Assembly (NCBI GenBank): GCA_944390045.1
Contig: CALXOO010000021.1
Coordinates: 1 to 38,385 of the forward strand
DNA from: an uncultured Spirochaetales bacterium
Lineage (GTDB): Bacteria > Spirochaetota > Spirochaetia > Sphaerochaetales > Sphaerochaetaceae
Reading direction: 5' to 3'
DNA length: 38,385 nt
A program made the position numbers and the translations under genes. Below the pieces are notes generated by a model. The model was given only the letters and a program-made list of their open reading frames with translations. It was not told the DNA's origin and did not search any database. Position 1 is the stretch's first letter, and the number at the start of each line of letters is the position of its first letter. Shown here one piece after another: positions 1-7,942 of the stretch.

Positions 1-77
1 CTGTTGCCCTTTTATTCCGGCTGATGATTTGCCCTTTCATTCCGGCCACGGTGTGCCCTTCTAAACCGGCGCCAACA
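1..77. mobile_element. Probable terminal repeats of an IS21-family insertion sequence (partial)
   Basis: Three imperfect direct repeats of a GCCCTTnnAnnCCGG unit occur at about 6-20, 31-45 and 56-69. IS21-family elements carry such multiple short repeats at their ends as transposase (IstA) binding sites, and end in 5'-TG...CA-3'. Here a TG is at 2-3 and a CA at 76-77. No istA/istB reading frame is present, so the element either lies to the left of the window or only an end survives. The family assignment rests on repeat architecture alone. Confidence 0.42.
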
Positions 78-177
78 TAGGATTTAGCGCCTTTATTGTT
101 CTATCCCAACTCTTATGCTTTTCTCTGTACTGATACTTGTCTGCTTCTGTTTTCCAACATTTTTGTGCAAGAACCAC

Positions 178-224
178 AAAAAAGGTGTCAGACCTGACCG
201 GAGAACCGGTACTTCTGACACCTT
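178..224 (-). terminator. Rho-independent terminator downstream of tRNA-fMet
   Basis: An 11-bp perfect inverted repeat, AAGGTGTCAGA (182-192) and TCTGACACCTT (214-224), encloses a second hairpin (ACCGG/CCGGT with an AGAA loop). On the minus strand the stem is followed by a run of six T (178-183). It lies five bases beyond the 3' end of the tRNA and would end its leftward transcript. Confidence 0.85.
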
Positions 225-228
225 ACTA

Positions 229-301
229 TAGCAGGGGTAGGACTCGAACCTACGACCCCCGGGTTATGAGCCCGATGAGCTGCCAACTGCTCTACCCTGC
301 G
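229..301 (-). tRNA. Initiator tRNA-Met (CAU)
   Basis: A 73-nt cloverleaf on the minus strand with anticodon loop CTCATAA (anticodon CAT). Two hallmarks mark it as initiator rather than elongator: the first acceptor position is unpaired (C1 opposite U72, in place of the usual C1-A72), and the anticodon stem has three consecutive G-C pairs (GGG/CCC) next to the loop. The D-stem is GAGC/GCTC, giving A11-U24 as in known initiators. CCA is not encoded. It has its own promoter upstream and terminator downstream, so it appears to be a single-gene transcription unit divergent from the purine operon. Confidence 0.93.
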
Positions 302-316
302 TCGAATGCTCTTGTG

Positions 317-345
317 ATAATGCCTGTTTCCCTGATTAATGTCAA
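317..345 (-). promoter_or_regulatory. Sigma-70-type promoter for tRNA-fMet
   Basis: Read on the minus strand, a perfect -35 box TTGACA (340-345) is followed after 17 bases by CATTAT (317-322), a 4/6 match to the -10 consensus. Initiation would fall near 310, about 9 bases upstream of the mature tRNA 5' end at 301. Confidence 0.7.
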
Positions 346-507
346 TAGGACAAGAGGCTTGTTTTCAAATTTTTCCAGGATATTCAGAATACAGTCCGGA
401 AAGCAACAAAAACGCAACAGAATTCTCTCTCAGGCGGCATTGAACAAGCCGAATATTTCATTTAAGTTGTATCCATCATTCCTTTCTGCAACAAAGGAGA
501 AGCCCAA
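346..507 (+). promoter_or_regulatory. Leader/promoter region of the purine operon
   Basis: About 160 bases between the tRNA promoter and purE, more AT-rich than its surroundings. It must hold the operon promoter, but no element is convincing. Candidates are TTGTTT at 359-364 and TTGAAC at 440-445, each with poor -10 matches. I see no guanine-riboswitch fold and no PurBox. A clear Shine-Dalgarno AAGGAG (494-499) serves purE. Confidence 0.4.
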
Positions 508-999
508 GTGAAAAAAGTTGCGATCATAATGGGAAGCGACTCGGACCTGCCAGTTGCACAGAAGGCTGTGGCAAAGCTCAGAATGCTGGCCGTACCATAC
601 GAAGTACATGTAATCAGCGCACACAGGACACCTGAAGAGGCGAAGGATTTTGCCACTGCAGCCAGGAAAAGAGGCATTGGCGTGATCATCGCAATCGCAG
701 GAAAGGCCGCACACCTGGGAGGCGTGCTCGCATCCTGGACAACACTGCCCGTTATTGGCATACCGTGCGGGGGAGACGGTCTCGGCGGAATTGACGCACT
801 CCTCTCGACAGTGCAGATGCCGCCTGGAATTCCGGTTGCATCGATGGCGGTGAACGGCGGAGAGAACGCGGCGATTTTCGCCTGCCAGATCCTGGCACTG
901 GATGATGATGGACTCTCAGAACGCCTGAACGCTGACAGGCAGTCCATGCAGGAAAAAGTAAGAGACAAAAACAGCAAGATCGAGGAGATGTTCAACTGA
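508..999 (+). CDS. purE: 5-(carboxyamino)imidazole ribonucleotide mutase, class I-like PurE
   Basis: Carboxylation step of purine synthesis, giving CAIR. The 163-aa product has the PurE signatures GSDSD (residues 9-13), SAHR (37-40) and AAHL (67-70). The last, with the later VQMPPGIPV stretch, resembles class I enzymes that use PurK-made N5-CAIR, not the class II AIR carboxylase described from Treponema denticola. No purK is found in this operon. The GTG start is chosen because AAGGAG lies 8 bases upstream and the glycine-serine motif then sits at the expected N-terminal position. It is the first gene of the operon; its TGA overlaps the purC ATG (TGATG). Confidence 0.95.
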   Translation: MKKVAIIMGSDSDLPVAQKAVAKLRMLAVPYEVHVISAHRTPEEAKDFATAARKRGIGVIIAIAGKAAHLGGVLASWTTLPVIGIPCGGDGLGGIDALLSTVQMPPGIPVASMAVNGGENAAIFACQILALDDDGLSERLNADRQSMQEKVRDKNSKIEEMFN

Positions 1000-1721
1000 T
1001 GGCAACCAAAGGCAGACAGATGTATGAGGGCAAGGCGAAAAAGGTCTTCGAGACAGATGATCCCACGCTTTGCATTGTGTCCTACAAGGACGATGCGACA
1101 GCATTCAACGGACTCAAGAAGGGTACCATCACCGGAAAGGGCGTCATAAACAACCGCCTCACCAATCACCTGATGGAGAAGCTTGAGAAAGAGGCCGGGA
1201 TTCCGACACACTTCGTCCAGGAGCTCTCCGACACGGACACACTTGTCCGGAAGGTCTCAATCGTCCCGCTCGAGGTCATTGTCCGCAACACTGTTGCCGG
1301 ATCACTCGCAAAACGCGTCGGCAAACCAGAGGGAACGGTCCTGCCCTGCCCCGTCCTGGAATTCTGCTATAAGGATGATGAACTCGGAGACCCTATGGTC
1401 AACGACTATCATATCTTGGCCATGGGATGGTGTTCAGCCGGGACACTCAGCCAGATCAAGGACTATGCGCTCAGGATAAATGACTACCTCGTCAGTTACT
1501 TCAGGCAGATCGGCATAGACCTGATCGATTTCAAGCTGGAATTCGGCATCACAAATGACGGAAAGCTTGTGCTCGCAGACGAGATCAGCCCCGACACCTG
1601 CAGGTTCTGGGACAGCAGGACTCATGAGAAGCTGGACAAGGACCGTTTCAGGAGAGATCTGGGCAATGTCGAGGGTGCCTACAGGGAAGTCCTCTCGCGC
1701 GTCTTCGGAGACAGGACCTGA
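999..1721 (+). CDS. purC: Phosphoribosylaminoimidazole-succinocarboxamide (SAICAR) synthase
   Basis: Joins aspartate to CAIR with ATP to form SAICAR. The 240-aa length matches the bacterial single-domain family. Visible signatures are the N-terminal [14 protein letters not shown] nucleotide-binding segment, [15 protein letters not shown] in the centre, and KLEFGI followed by [14 protein letters not shown] near residues 174-206. The ATG shares one base with the purE stop, and GAGGAG lies 12 bases upstream inside purE, which suggests translational coupling. Its own TGA overlaps the purF ATG in the same way. Confidence 0.97.
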   Translation: MATKGRQMYEGKAKKVFETDDPTLCIVSYKDDATAFNGLKKGTITGKGVINNRLTNHLMEKLEKEAGIPTHFVQELSDTDTLVRKVSIVPLEVIVRNTVAGSLAKRVGKPEGTVLPCPVLEFCYKDDELGDPMVNDYHILAMGWCSAGTLSQIKDYALRINDYLVSYFRQIGIDLIDFKLEFGITNDGKLVLADEISPDTCRFWDSRTHEKLDKDRFRRDLGNVEGAYREVLSRVFGDRT

Positions 1722-3145
1722 TGGCGGGTGGCATCCACGAGGAGTGCGGCATCTTCGCTCTCAGCCTGCCTGAGAAGACAGATGTCGCGAATCTGGTCTA
1801 CTACGGTCTGTATGCATTGCAGCACAGGGGCCAGGAAGGTGCGGGAATAGCAGTATGCGAGGACGGCGTGATCACTGCGCACAAGGACGCCGGACTGGTC
1901 AGTGAAGTCTTCACCACACCGGTTCTTGAGAAGTTTCCGACGGGCTGCATGGCGCTGGGACACGTACGTTACGGTACCACCGGCAACAATCCCCGCCTGA
2001 ATGTCCAGCCGCTTGTGATCAACCACCTCAAGGGACGCATGGCACTGGCCCATAACGGCAACCTGACAAACGACTATGAGCTCAGACAGGCCCTTGAGCT
2101 CAGGGGGTCAATCTTCCACACCACAAGCGACACCGAGGTAATCGCCTACACGATCACGAAGCACCGCCTGCAGGAAGACAGGCTTGAAGTCGCGCTCTCA
2201 CGTGCGATGGACGAGCTTCAGGGTGCCTACTCACTGGTTGTCATGTCATCCCGGAAACTGATAGCGGCACGCGATCCGTGGGGCTTCAGACCACTGTGCA
2301 TCGGGTCCTTCGAGGGCGGTTACGTGATCTCAAGCGAGACCTGCGCACTGGATGCTGTCGGAGCCCGCTTCATCAGGGACATAGACCCGGGAGAGATAGT
2401 CACCATATGCGACGGAAAACTCACAAGCGACAGATCGCACTGCGGCACAAGGGAGAAGCATCTCTGCGTCTTTGAGCTGATATACTTCGCCCGCCCGGAT
2501 TCGGTGATGGACGGACATCCGGTCCAGACGGCCAGGCAGAGAGCCGGAGCCTTCCTCGCACTGGAACATCCGGCACAGGCCGATATTGTCATCGGAGTTC
2601 CTGATTCCGGGATCGAGGCGGCCATGGGCTTTGCCAGACAGTCAGGCATTCCGTACGGGACAGGCTTCATCAAGAATAAGTACATAGGGAGGACCTTCAT
2701 CCAGCCCACACAGAGCAGGAGAGAGGACGAGGTACGGATCAAACTCAATCCAATCGCCTCAGCAGTCAGAGGGAAGCGCGTAGTTCTGGTTGATGACTCA
2801 ATCGTGCGCGGCACCACAAGCATCCGCATAGTAAGGCTGCTGAGAGAGGCCGGAGCGAAAGAGGTCCATTTCCGCTCATCTGCCCCGAAGTTCCTCTATC
2901 CATGTTACTTCGGAACCGACATAGACTCATCGCAGAATCTCTTCGCATACAAATACACAGACGAAGAGATGAGGAAGCTTCTTGACGTGGACTCACTGGG
3001 CTTCCTGTCTGTTGAGAATGTCGTGAAGCTGGGAACGAACGGAGACCACGGCTTCTGTACTGCATGTTTCAGCAGGGACTACCCCTGTCCTCCCCCGCAG
3101 GTCGCGATGAAGGACAAGTACTCCCAGCCGATAAACAGGGAATAA
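1721..3145 (+). CDS. purF: Amidophosphoribosyltransferase, [4Fe-4S] type
   Basis: Committing step of the pathway: PRPP plus glutamine gives phosphoribosylamine. The 474-aa protein has an N-terminal class II glutamine amidotransferase domain whose nucleophile is Cys9 (HEECGIF), so an 8-residue propeptide would be removed, as in the Bacillus-type enzyme. The C-terminal half carries the PRPP loop VVLVDDSIVRGTTS. Cys249, Cys395, Cys446 and Cys449 match the four iron-sulfur ligands of B. subtilis PurF, so this should be the oxygen-sensitive, AMP/GMP-inhibited form. The ATG overlaps the purC stop by one base. Confidence 0.97.
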   Translation: MAGGIHEECGIFALSLPEKTDVANLVYYGLYALQHRGQEGAGIAVCEDGVITAHKDAGLVSEVFTTPVLEKFPTGCMALGHVRYGTTGNNPRLNVQPLVINHLKGRMALAHNGNLTNDYELRQALELRGSIFHTTSDTEVIAYTITKHRLQEDRLEVALSRAMDELQGAYSLVVMSSRKLIAARDPWGFRPLCIGSFEGGYVISSETCALDAVGARFIRDIDPGEIVTICDGKLTSDRSHCGTREKHLCVFELIYFARPDSVMDGHPVQTARQRAGAFLALEHPAQADIVIGVPDSGIEAAMGFARQSGIPYGTGFIKNKYIGRTFIQPTQSRREDEVRIKLNPIASAVRGKRVVLVDDSIVRGTTSIRIVRLLREAGAKEVHFRSSAPKFLYPCYFGTDIDSSQNLFAYKYTDEEMRKLLDVDSLGFLSVENVVKLGTNGDHGFCTACFSRDYPCPPPQVAMKDKYSQPINRE

Positions 3146-3195
3146 AACACCGGGGGACAGGAAAGGAGACCGGCGCACCCCCTGCCGGATTGCTT

Positions 3196-4227
3196 ATGGA
3201 AAACAGCTACAGCGAGAGCTACAGGAAAAGCGGAGTCGACATAACCGCCGGCTACAGGGCGGTAGAGCTGATGAAGGAGCATGTCAACAGGACGCGCACG
3301 GCAAACTCGATGGACGGCCTTGGCGGCTTCGGCGGCTGCATTGACATCTCGGCAGAGAGCGGGAACGTGCTGGTCAGCGGAACAGACGGCGTCGGAACAA
3401 AACTCAAGCTGGCCTTCGCGATGGGCAAGCACGACACGGTAGGCATCGACTGCGTCGCCATGTGCGTCAATGACATCATATGCACAGGGGCACGACCCCT
3501 GCTCTTTCTGGACTACATCGCCTGCGGAAAGAACGTTCCTGAGAAAATAGCCTCAATCGTAAAGGGAGTTGCTGACGGCTGCGTTCAGGCCGGCTGCGCC
3601 CTTGTCGGCGGAGAGACAGCTGAAATGCCGGGGTTTTACCCGGAAGACGAGTACGATCTTGCCGGCTTCTCAGTAGGAATCGTGGAAAAGGAGAAGATGC
3701 TTGACAGGAACAGCGTCAGGGCCGGAGATGCGATCATAGCGCTGCCCTCAAGTGGGGTTCACTCAAACGGATTCTCCCTGGTCAGAAAAGTATTCTCCAT
3801 AGACACCGACCCTGAGATACTTAACACGACTGTGCTCTCTGACGGAAGGACGCTCGGGCAGGCCCTGCTTGAACCGACAAGAATCTATGTAAAGCCTGTC
3901 CTCAGCCTTCTTGAGAACGCGCATGTCCACTCCATCTGCCACATAACAGGAGGAGGCTTCAATGAGAACATCCCGCGGGCCCTTCCGGAGGGACTGCAGG
4001 CCTCGATCAGGTTCTCCAGCGTCAGGACACCTGAGATATTCAGGCTGATCCAGGAAAAGGGAGACATAGACAGACACGATATGTTCAACACCTTCAACAT
4101 GGGTGTGGGCATGGCAGTCATCGTTCCCTCTCAGGAGACAGACAAAGTCATTGACTGCCTTGCCCCGGCAGGAGCATACCTCCTCGGACAGGTCGAGGAA
4201 GGAGACAAAGGAGTGAGATTATGGTGA
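3196..4227 (+). CDS. purM: Phosphoribosylformylglycinamidine cyclo-ligase (AIR synthase)
   Basis: ATP-dependent closure of FGAM to AIR. The start is the ATG giving MENSYSESYRKSGVDI, the usual PurM beginning, for 343 aa; the open frame runs 44 codons further upstream but that part is not PurM-like. Signatures: GTDGVGTKLKLA, VGGETAEMPGFY, SGVHSNGFSLVRK and ITGGGFNENIPR. AAAGGAG lies unusually far back (about 3162-3168), and an in-frame TTG two codons earlier is a possible alternative start. A 50-base gap separates it from purF. The stop overlaps purN by 7 bases. Confidence 0.95.
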   Translation: MENSYSESYRKSGVDITAGYRAVELMKEHVNRTRTANSMDGLGGFGGCIDISAESGNVLVSGTDGVGTKLKLAFAMGKHDTVGIDCVAMCVNDIICTGARPLLFLDYIACGKNVPEKIASIVKGVADGCVQAGCALVGGETAEMPGFYPEDEYDLAGFSVGIVEKEKMLDRNSVRAGDAIIALPSSGVHSNGFSLVRKVFSIDTDPEILNTTVLSDGRTLGQALLEPTRIYVKPVLSLLENAHVHSICHITGGGFNENIPRALPEGLQASIRFSSVRTPEIFRLIQEKGDIDRHDMFNTFNMGVGMAVIVPSQETDKVIDCLAPAGAYLLGQVEEGDKGVRLW

Positions 4228-4844
4228 AAGCCGCCGTTCTGGTCTCAGGAGGAGGCACGAATCTGGCAGCGCTGCTGGCCAGTCAGGATTCCGGCGTGAT
4301 CAGGAGCGCAGAAATAGCGCTTGTAGCTGCGGACAGGCCATGCCAGGCGCTGGCCAGAGCAGAAGAGCGCGGCATCAGGACCGTGCTTCTGGACAGGAAG
4401 TCACTCAGGAGAGAGGCTTTTGAGGAGGGCCTCGTGCGTGAGATTGACGCCGCAGGCTGCACCCTCATCGTGCTTGCCGGTTTTCTCTCGATTCTCTCTG
4501 CCGCTTTCGTGAAAAGATATCCGGACCGGATAATCAACGTTCACCCGTCTCTGATCCCCTCGTTCTGCGGAAAGGGATTCTACGGACTGCACGTCCACGA
4601 GGCAGCACTCCGGCGCGGAGTCAGGATCACCGGGGCGACTGTGCATCTTGTCAACGAGGAGCCAGATGGTGGTAGAATACTTAAGCAGAAGGCGGTTGAG
4701 GTCCTCTGCACAGACAGCCCGGAAAGTCTGCAGAAGAGGGTCATGGAAGAAGCCGAGTGGATAATACTTCCCCAGGCGGTGGAGGAGCTGGCCGCTGAAA
4801 TAGAAAAGAAAGGAGACGTAAATGACAATCGCAGAATATCTTGA
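4221..4844 (+). CDS. purN: Phosphoribosylglycinamide formyltransferase, folate-dependent
   Basis: Transfers formyl from 10-formyltetrahydrofolate to GAR. The 207-aa protein starts with the phosphate-binding loop VLVSGGGTNL. The catalytic Asn106 and His108 (NVHPSLIPSFCG) fall at the same numbers as in E. coli PurN, and the catalytic Asp is in EEPDGG (Asp149). GGAG lies 8-9 bases before the ATG, which overlaps the end of purM. The coding end overlaps the next gene by 23 bases. Confidence 0.96.
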   Translation: MVKAAVLVSGGGTNLAALLASQDSGVIRSAEIALVAADRPCQALARAEERGIRTVLLDRKSLRREAFEEGLVREIDAAGCTLIVLAGFLSILSAAFVKRYPDRIINVHPSLIPSFCGKGFYGLHVHEAALRRGVRITGATVHLVNEEPDGGRILKQKAVEVLCTDSPESLQKRVMEEAEWIILPQAVEELAAEIEKKGDVNDNRRIS

Positions 4845-5499
4845 GAACAGGAAATATCCCGGAAGGCTCATCATCGCCGGCAACACGGAGGACGGAAAGA
4901 GCGTACTGTGCTATGCCATCATGGGACGCAGTGAGAACAGCCGCAACAGGATCTTCAAGTTTGACGACGAGGGAACTCTCAGGACTGTTCCCTATGATGA
5001 GTCAAAGGTGGAGGATCCCAGTCTGATCATCTACAACTGCATGAGGCAGTTCGAAGACAGAGTGATTCTGACCAACGGCAGCCAGACAGACCTGATTTAT
5101 GATGAACTGGAGAAGGGAGGCACCTTTGAGGACGCGGTGATCAGGATGTCATACGAGCCGGACGGGCCGAACTGGACCAGCCGCATCAGCGCGCTTTTCA
5201 ATGAAAGTGACTCAAGCTACAAGCTCGCCATTGTGAGAAAGGAAGGCGACAGCACCGGCAGAGTCGTATACACCTACCCCAGGCAGGATGGATTCGGACA
5301 CTGCATTCACACCTATCTTGAGAGCGATGCCGATCTGCTGCCCCCGTTCACCAAGGATCCTGAAAGGCTCACACTCCCGTCAACGCTTGAGGAAGTGGCC
5401 AACCAGCTCTGGGATGCCCTGGACGAGGACAACAGGATCTCGCTCTTCGTTCAGGTCGGGGATGAGATGACGATATTCAACAAGAACAACGGAGACTGA
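4822..5499 (+). CDS. purO: IMP cyclohydrolase, stand-alone PurO-like
   Basis: Likely closes FAICAR to IMP, the last step of the pathway. The 225-aa protein begins MTIAEYLENRKYPGRLIIAG and contains GKSVLCYAIMGRSENSRNR, features I associate with the archaeal-type PurO/IMP_cyclohyd family (Ntn fold), not the N-terminal domain of bifunctional PurH. Its position right before an isolated AICAR transformylase supports the call: together they replace PurH. AAGGAG precedes the ATG at normal distance, inside the end of purN. The symbol follows the archaeal family name. Confidence 0.88.
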   Translation: MTIAEYLENRKYPGRLIIAGNTEDGKSVLCYAIMGRSENSRNRIFKFDDEGTLRTVPYDESKVEDPSLIIYNCMRQFEDRVILTNGSQTDLIYDELEKGGTFEDAVIRMSYEPDGPNWTSRISALFNESDSSYKLAIVRKEGDSTGRVVYTYPRQDGFGHCIHTYLESDADLLPPFTKDPERLTLPSTLEEVANQLWDALDEDNRISLFVQVGDEMTIFNKNNGD

Positions 5500-5500
5500 C

Positions 5501-6670
5501 GTGGACACGCTCAAACTCAAGTACGGGTGCAACCCGAACCAGACGAACGCCTTCATCAGCTGCCCGGAGAGGCTCCCGATAACGGTCCTCAACGGAAGAC
5601 CCGGCTACATCAACCTGCTTGACGCCCTGAACGGCTGGCAGCTCGTGAGGGATCTGAAAAAGGCAACCTCTCTTGCCGCTGCGGCCAGCTTCAAGCATGT
5701 CTCCCCTGCAGGAGCGGCTGTCGCACTGGAGCTGGACGAGACGGAAAGGAAGATGTACATGGTCTCGCAGAAGGCCAGCCTCAGTCCGGTTGCCACCGCC
5801 TACGTGAGGGCAAGGGGTGCTGACAGGATGAGCTCATTCGGAGACTTCATCGCACTCTCCGATACCTGCGACCTGAGTTGTGCGAAAATGATAAACAGGG
5901 AAGTCAGCGACGGTGTGATAGCCCCGGACTACACTGATGACGCACTCAGGCTTCTCAAGACGAAGAGGAAAGGAAGCTACTGCGTCCTTCAGATTGACAG
6001 CTCCTGGGAGCCCCCCAGAGAAGAGACCAGAACGGTCTTCGGCATAACCTTCACCCAGGATCACAACAGCTTCATCCCATCGGACCGGGACTTCACAAAT
6101 ATTGTCACGAAGAGGCGCGACCTTCCTGAATGGGCCAGACGAGACCTCACTGTTGCCCTGGTCGCGCTGAAGTACACGCAGTCGAACTCCGTGTGTTATG
6201 CATTCAGGGGACAGACCATCGGTGTGGGGGCCGGGCAGCAGAGCAGGATCCACTGCACGAGACTGGCCGGAAACAAGGCTGACCTCTGGCTGCTGAGACA
6301 CCACGAGAAAGTGCTCTCACTCCCCTTCCTCAGCGGACTGAGCCGGAATGACAGGGACAATGTCATCGAGCAGTATCTGGCTGATGAGAGGGAGGAGGAT
6401 ATTGTCGCAGGCTGGCAGGACTACTTCACGGAAAAACCGGCAGAGATGGACAGGGAGGAGAAGAAAGCATATCTCGCAGCGGCAAGAGGCATCAGCCTGG
6501 CCTCTGACGCGTTCTTCCCCTTCCGTGACAACATAGACAGGGCGGCCAGAAGCGGCGTCAGCTATGTCAGCGAACCCGGAGGCTCTCTCAGGGATGACGC
6601 AGTCATCCAGGCGGCTGATGAGCATGATATGACAATGTTCTTCACCGGAGTGAGGCTCTTCCATCACTGA
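5501..6670 (+). CDS. purH: AICAR formyltransferase, stand-alone (PurH transformylase domain)
   Basis: Formylates AICAR to FAICAR using 10-formyltetrahydrofolate. The 389-aa protein corresponds to the C-terminal domain of bifunctional PurH only. The catalytic Lys65-His66 pair is in SFKHVSPAG (KHVNPCG in E. coli). Further conserved parts are YTQSNSVCYAFRGQTIGVGAGQ and SDAFFPFRDNIDRAARSG. The GTG start is one base after the preceding stop, with CGGAG 8 bases before it. Stand-alone forms of this kind are common in gut Clostridia. Confidence 0.95.
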   Translation: MDTLKLKYGCNPNQTNAFISCPERLPITVLNGRPGYINLLDALNGWQLVRDLKKATSLAAAASFKHVSPAGAAVALELDETERKMYMVSQKASLSPVATAYVRARGADRMSSFGDFIALSDTCDLSCAKMINREVSDGVIAPDYTDDALRLLKTKRKGSYCVLQIDSSWEPPREETRTVFGITFTQDHNSFIPSDRDFTNIVTKRRDLPEWARRDLTVALVALKYTQSNSVCYAFRGQTIGVGAGQQSRIHCTRLAGNKADLWLLRHHEKVLSLPFLSGLSRNDRDNVIEQYLADEREEDIVAGWQDYFTEKPAEMDREEKKAYLAAARGISLASDAFFPFRDNIDRAARSGVSYVSEPGGSLRDDAVIQAADEHDMTMFFTGVRLFHH

Positions 6671-6691
6671 AACACACCGGAGGAGTGAAAC

Positions 6692-7942
6692 TTGAATATT
6701 CTCATACTCGGATCTGGCGGCAGGGAAGCCGCCATAGCCGCCTGTCTTGAAAAAGAGGGGCGGACAGTCTATGCACTTCCAGGCAACGGAGGAATAGCCA
6801 ACAGTATTCCGGGCAGCGCGGTGGACAGGGATGCCGTCCTTGCCGCCTGCAGGAAATACGATATCAGCTACTGCGTGGTCACACCGGATGATCCGCTGGC
6901 TGCCGGAATGGTGGACTATCTGCAGGAGCATGGAATTCCATGCTTCGGCCCGACTGCCAGAGCCGCACGCATAGAGTCTTCCAAGGCTTTCGCGAAGGAC
7001 CTGATGCACAGATACGGCATACCGACGGCAAAGGCCATGACTTTCAGCAGTCTGGATCAGGCGCTTGCCTTTGTCAGGACATTGAAGACCTTTCCTGTAG
7101 TGATCAAGGCGGACGGACTGGCCCTCGGGAAGGGGGTCAGCATTGTCCAGGACCTGGAAGAGGCTGCCCAGATGCTCCGGGCCATGATGGAGGACGGGCG
7201 ATTCGGCAGTGCCGGGCGCACTGTGGTAATAGAAGAGTTCCTCACCGGTCCGGAAGTGTCCGTACTATCCTTCACCGACGGGAGGACAATAATTCCGATG
7301 GTCTCGGCCATGGACCACAAGCGGGCCTGTGACAATGATCAGGGACCGAATACCGGAGGAATGGGCACGATAGCGCCAAACCCGTATTACACAGAAGAAG
7401 TGGCAAAGGAGTGCATGGAAAAAATCTTCCTCCCCACTCTTTCAGCTCTCAGGAAAGAAGGCTGTCCCTTCAGCGGCTGTCTCTACTTCGGCCTGATGCT
7501 GACACAGGACGGACCTAAGGTGATCGAGTACAACGCACGCTTCGGAGATCCGGAGACCCAGGTTGTCCTGCCGCTTCTTCAGGGTGACCTGCTGGAGATC
7601 ATGACAGCATGTACGGACGGCACGCTGGACAAGGTGAGAATAAGCTTCTCAGACGAGGCCTGCTGCTGTGTCATTCTGGCCAGTGAAGGCTATCCCGGGC
7701 GGTATGAGAAAGGCAGGCCAATAACAATCGACGGACCGCTTGAAGGGCAGATCCGAATCGCGGGTGCACTGCGGAACGGAAACGGAGACCTCGTCACAAA
7801 CGGCGGCAGAGTGCTTGGCATCGTCGCAAAAGCCCCCACCCTGGCCCAGGCTGTCGAGGCGGCCTACAGGGATGTGGAGAAGATACATTTCGAAGGCTGC
7901 CAGTTCAGACACGATATCGGCAGGAGGGCCCTTGAGGCATAA
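6692..7942 (+). CDS. purD: Phosphoribosylamine-glycine ligase (GAR synthetase)
   Basis: Joins glycine to phosphoribosylamine with ATP. The 416-aa protein has the N-terminal Rossmann loop ILGSGGREAAI, an ATP-grasp core with VVIKADGLALGKGV, DQGPNTGGMG and the metal-binding IEYNARFGDPETQ, then the C-terminal domain. The usual GGREHA signature reads GGREAA, so the conserved His is absent. The TTG start is supported by GGAGG about 8 bases upstream and by the position of the Rossmann loop. The TAA overlaps the purL ATG (TAATG). Confidence 0.95.
   Translation: MNILILGSGGREAAIAACLEKEGRTVYALPGNGGIANSIPGSAVDRDAVLAACRKYDISYCVVTPDDPLAAGMVDYLQEHGIPCFGPTARAARIESSKAFAKDLMHRYGIPTAKAMTFSSLDQALAFVRTLKTFPVVIKADGLALGKGVSIVQDLEEAAQMLRAMMEDGRFGSAGRTVVIEEFLTGPEVSVLSFTDGRTIIPMVSAMDHKRACDNDQGPNTGGMGTIAPNPYYTEEVAKECMEKIFLPTLSALRKEGCPFSGCLYFGLMLTQDGPKVIEYNARFGDPETQVVLPLLQGDLLEIMTACTDGTLDKVRISFSDEACCCVILASEGYPGRYEKGRPITIDGPLEGQIRIAGALRNGNGDLVTNGGRVLGIVAKAPTLAQAVEAAYRDVEKIHFEGCQFRHDIGRRALEA

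Noticed and set aside
1..77. CRISPR array
   Set aside because: Only three degenerate repeats with 8-10 base gaps; spacers of CRISPR length are absent and no cas genes occur.
346..507. Purine riboswitch ahead of purE
   Set aside because: No three-way-junction pattern with the conserved loop sequences could be found.
137..511. Plus-strand frame (124 aa) across the tRNA-fMet region
   Set aside because: It runs through the terminator and the tRNA on the opposite strand and has no homology-like motif.
462..1211. Long minus-strand open frame (249 aa) opposite purE/purC
   Set aside because: It lies fully antisense to two well-conserved genes, has no recognisable domain or ribosome binding site, and arises from codon bias on the other strand.
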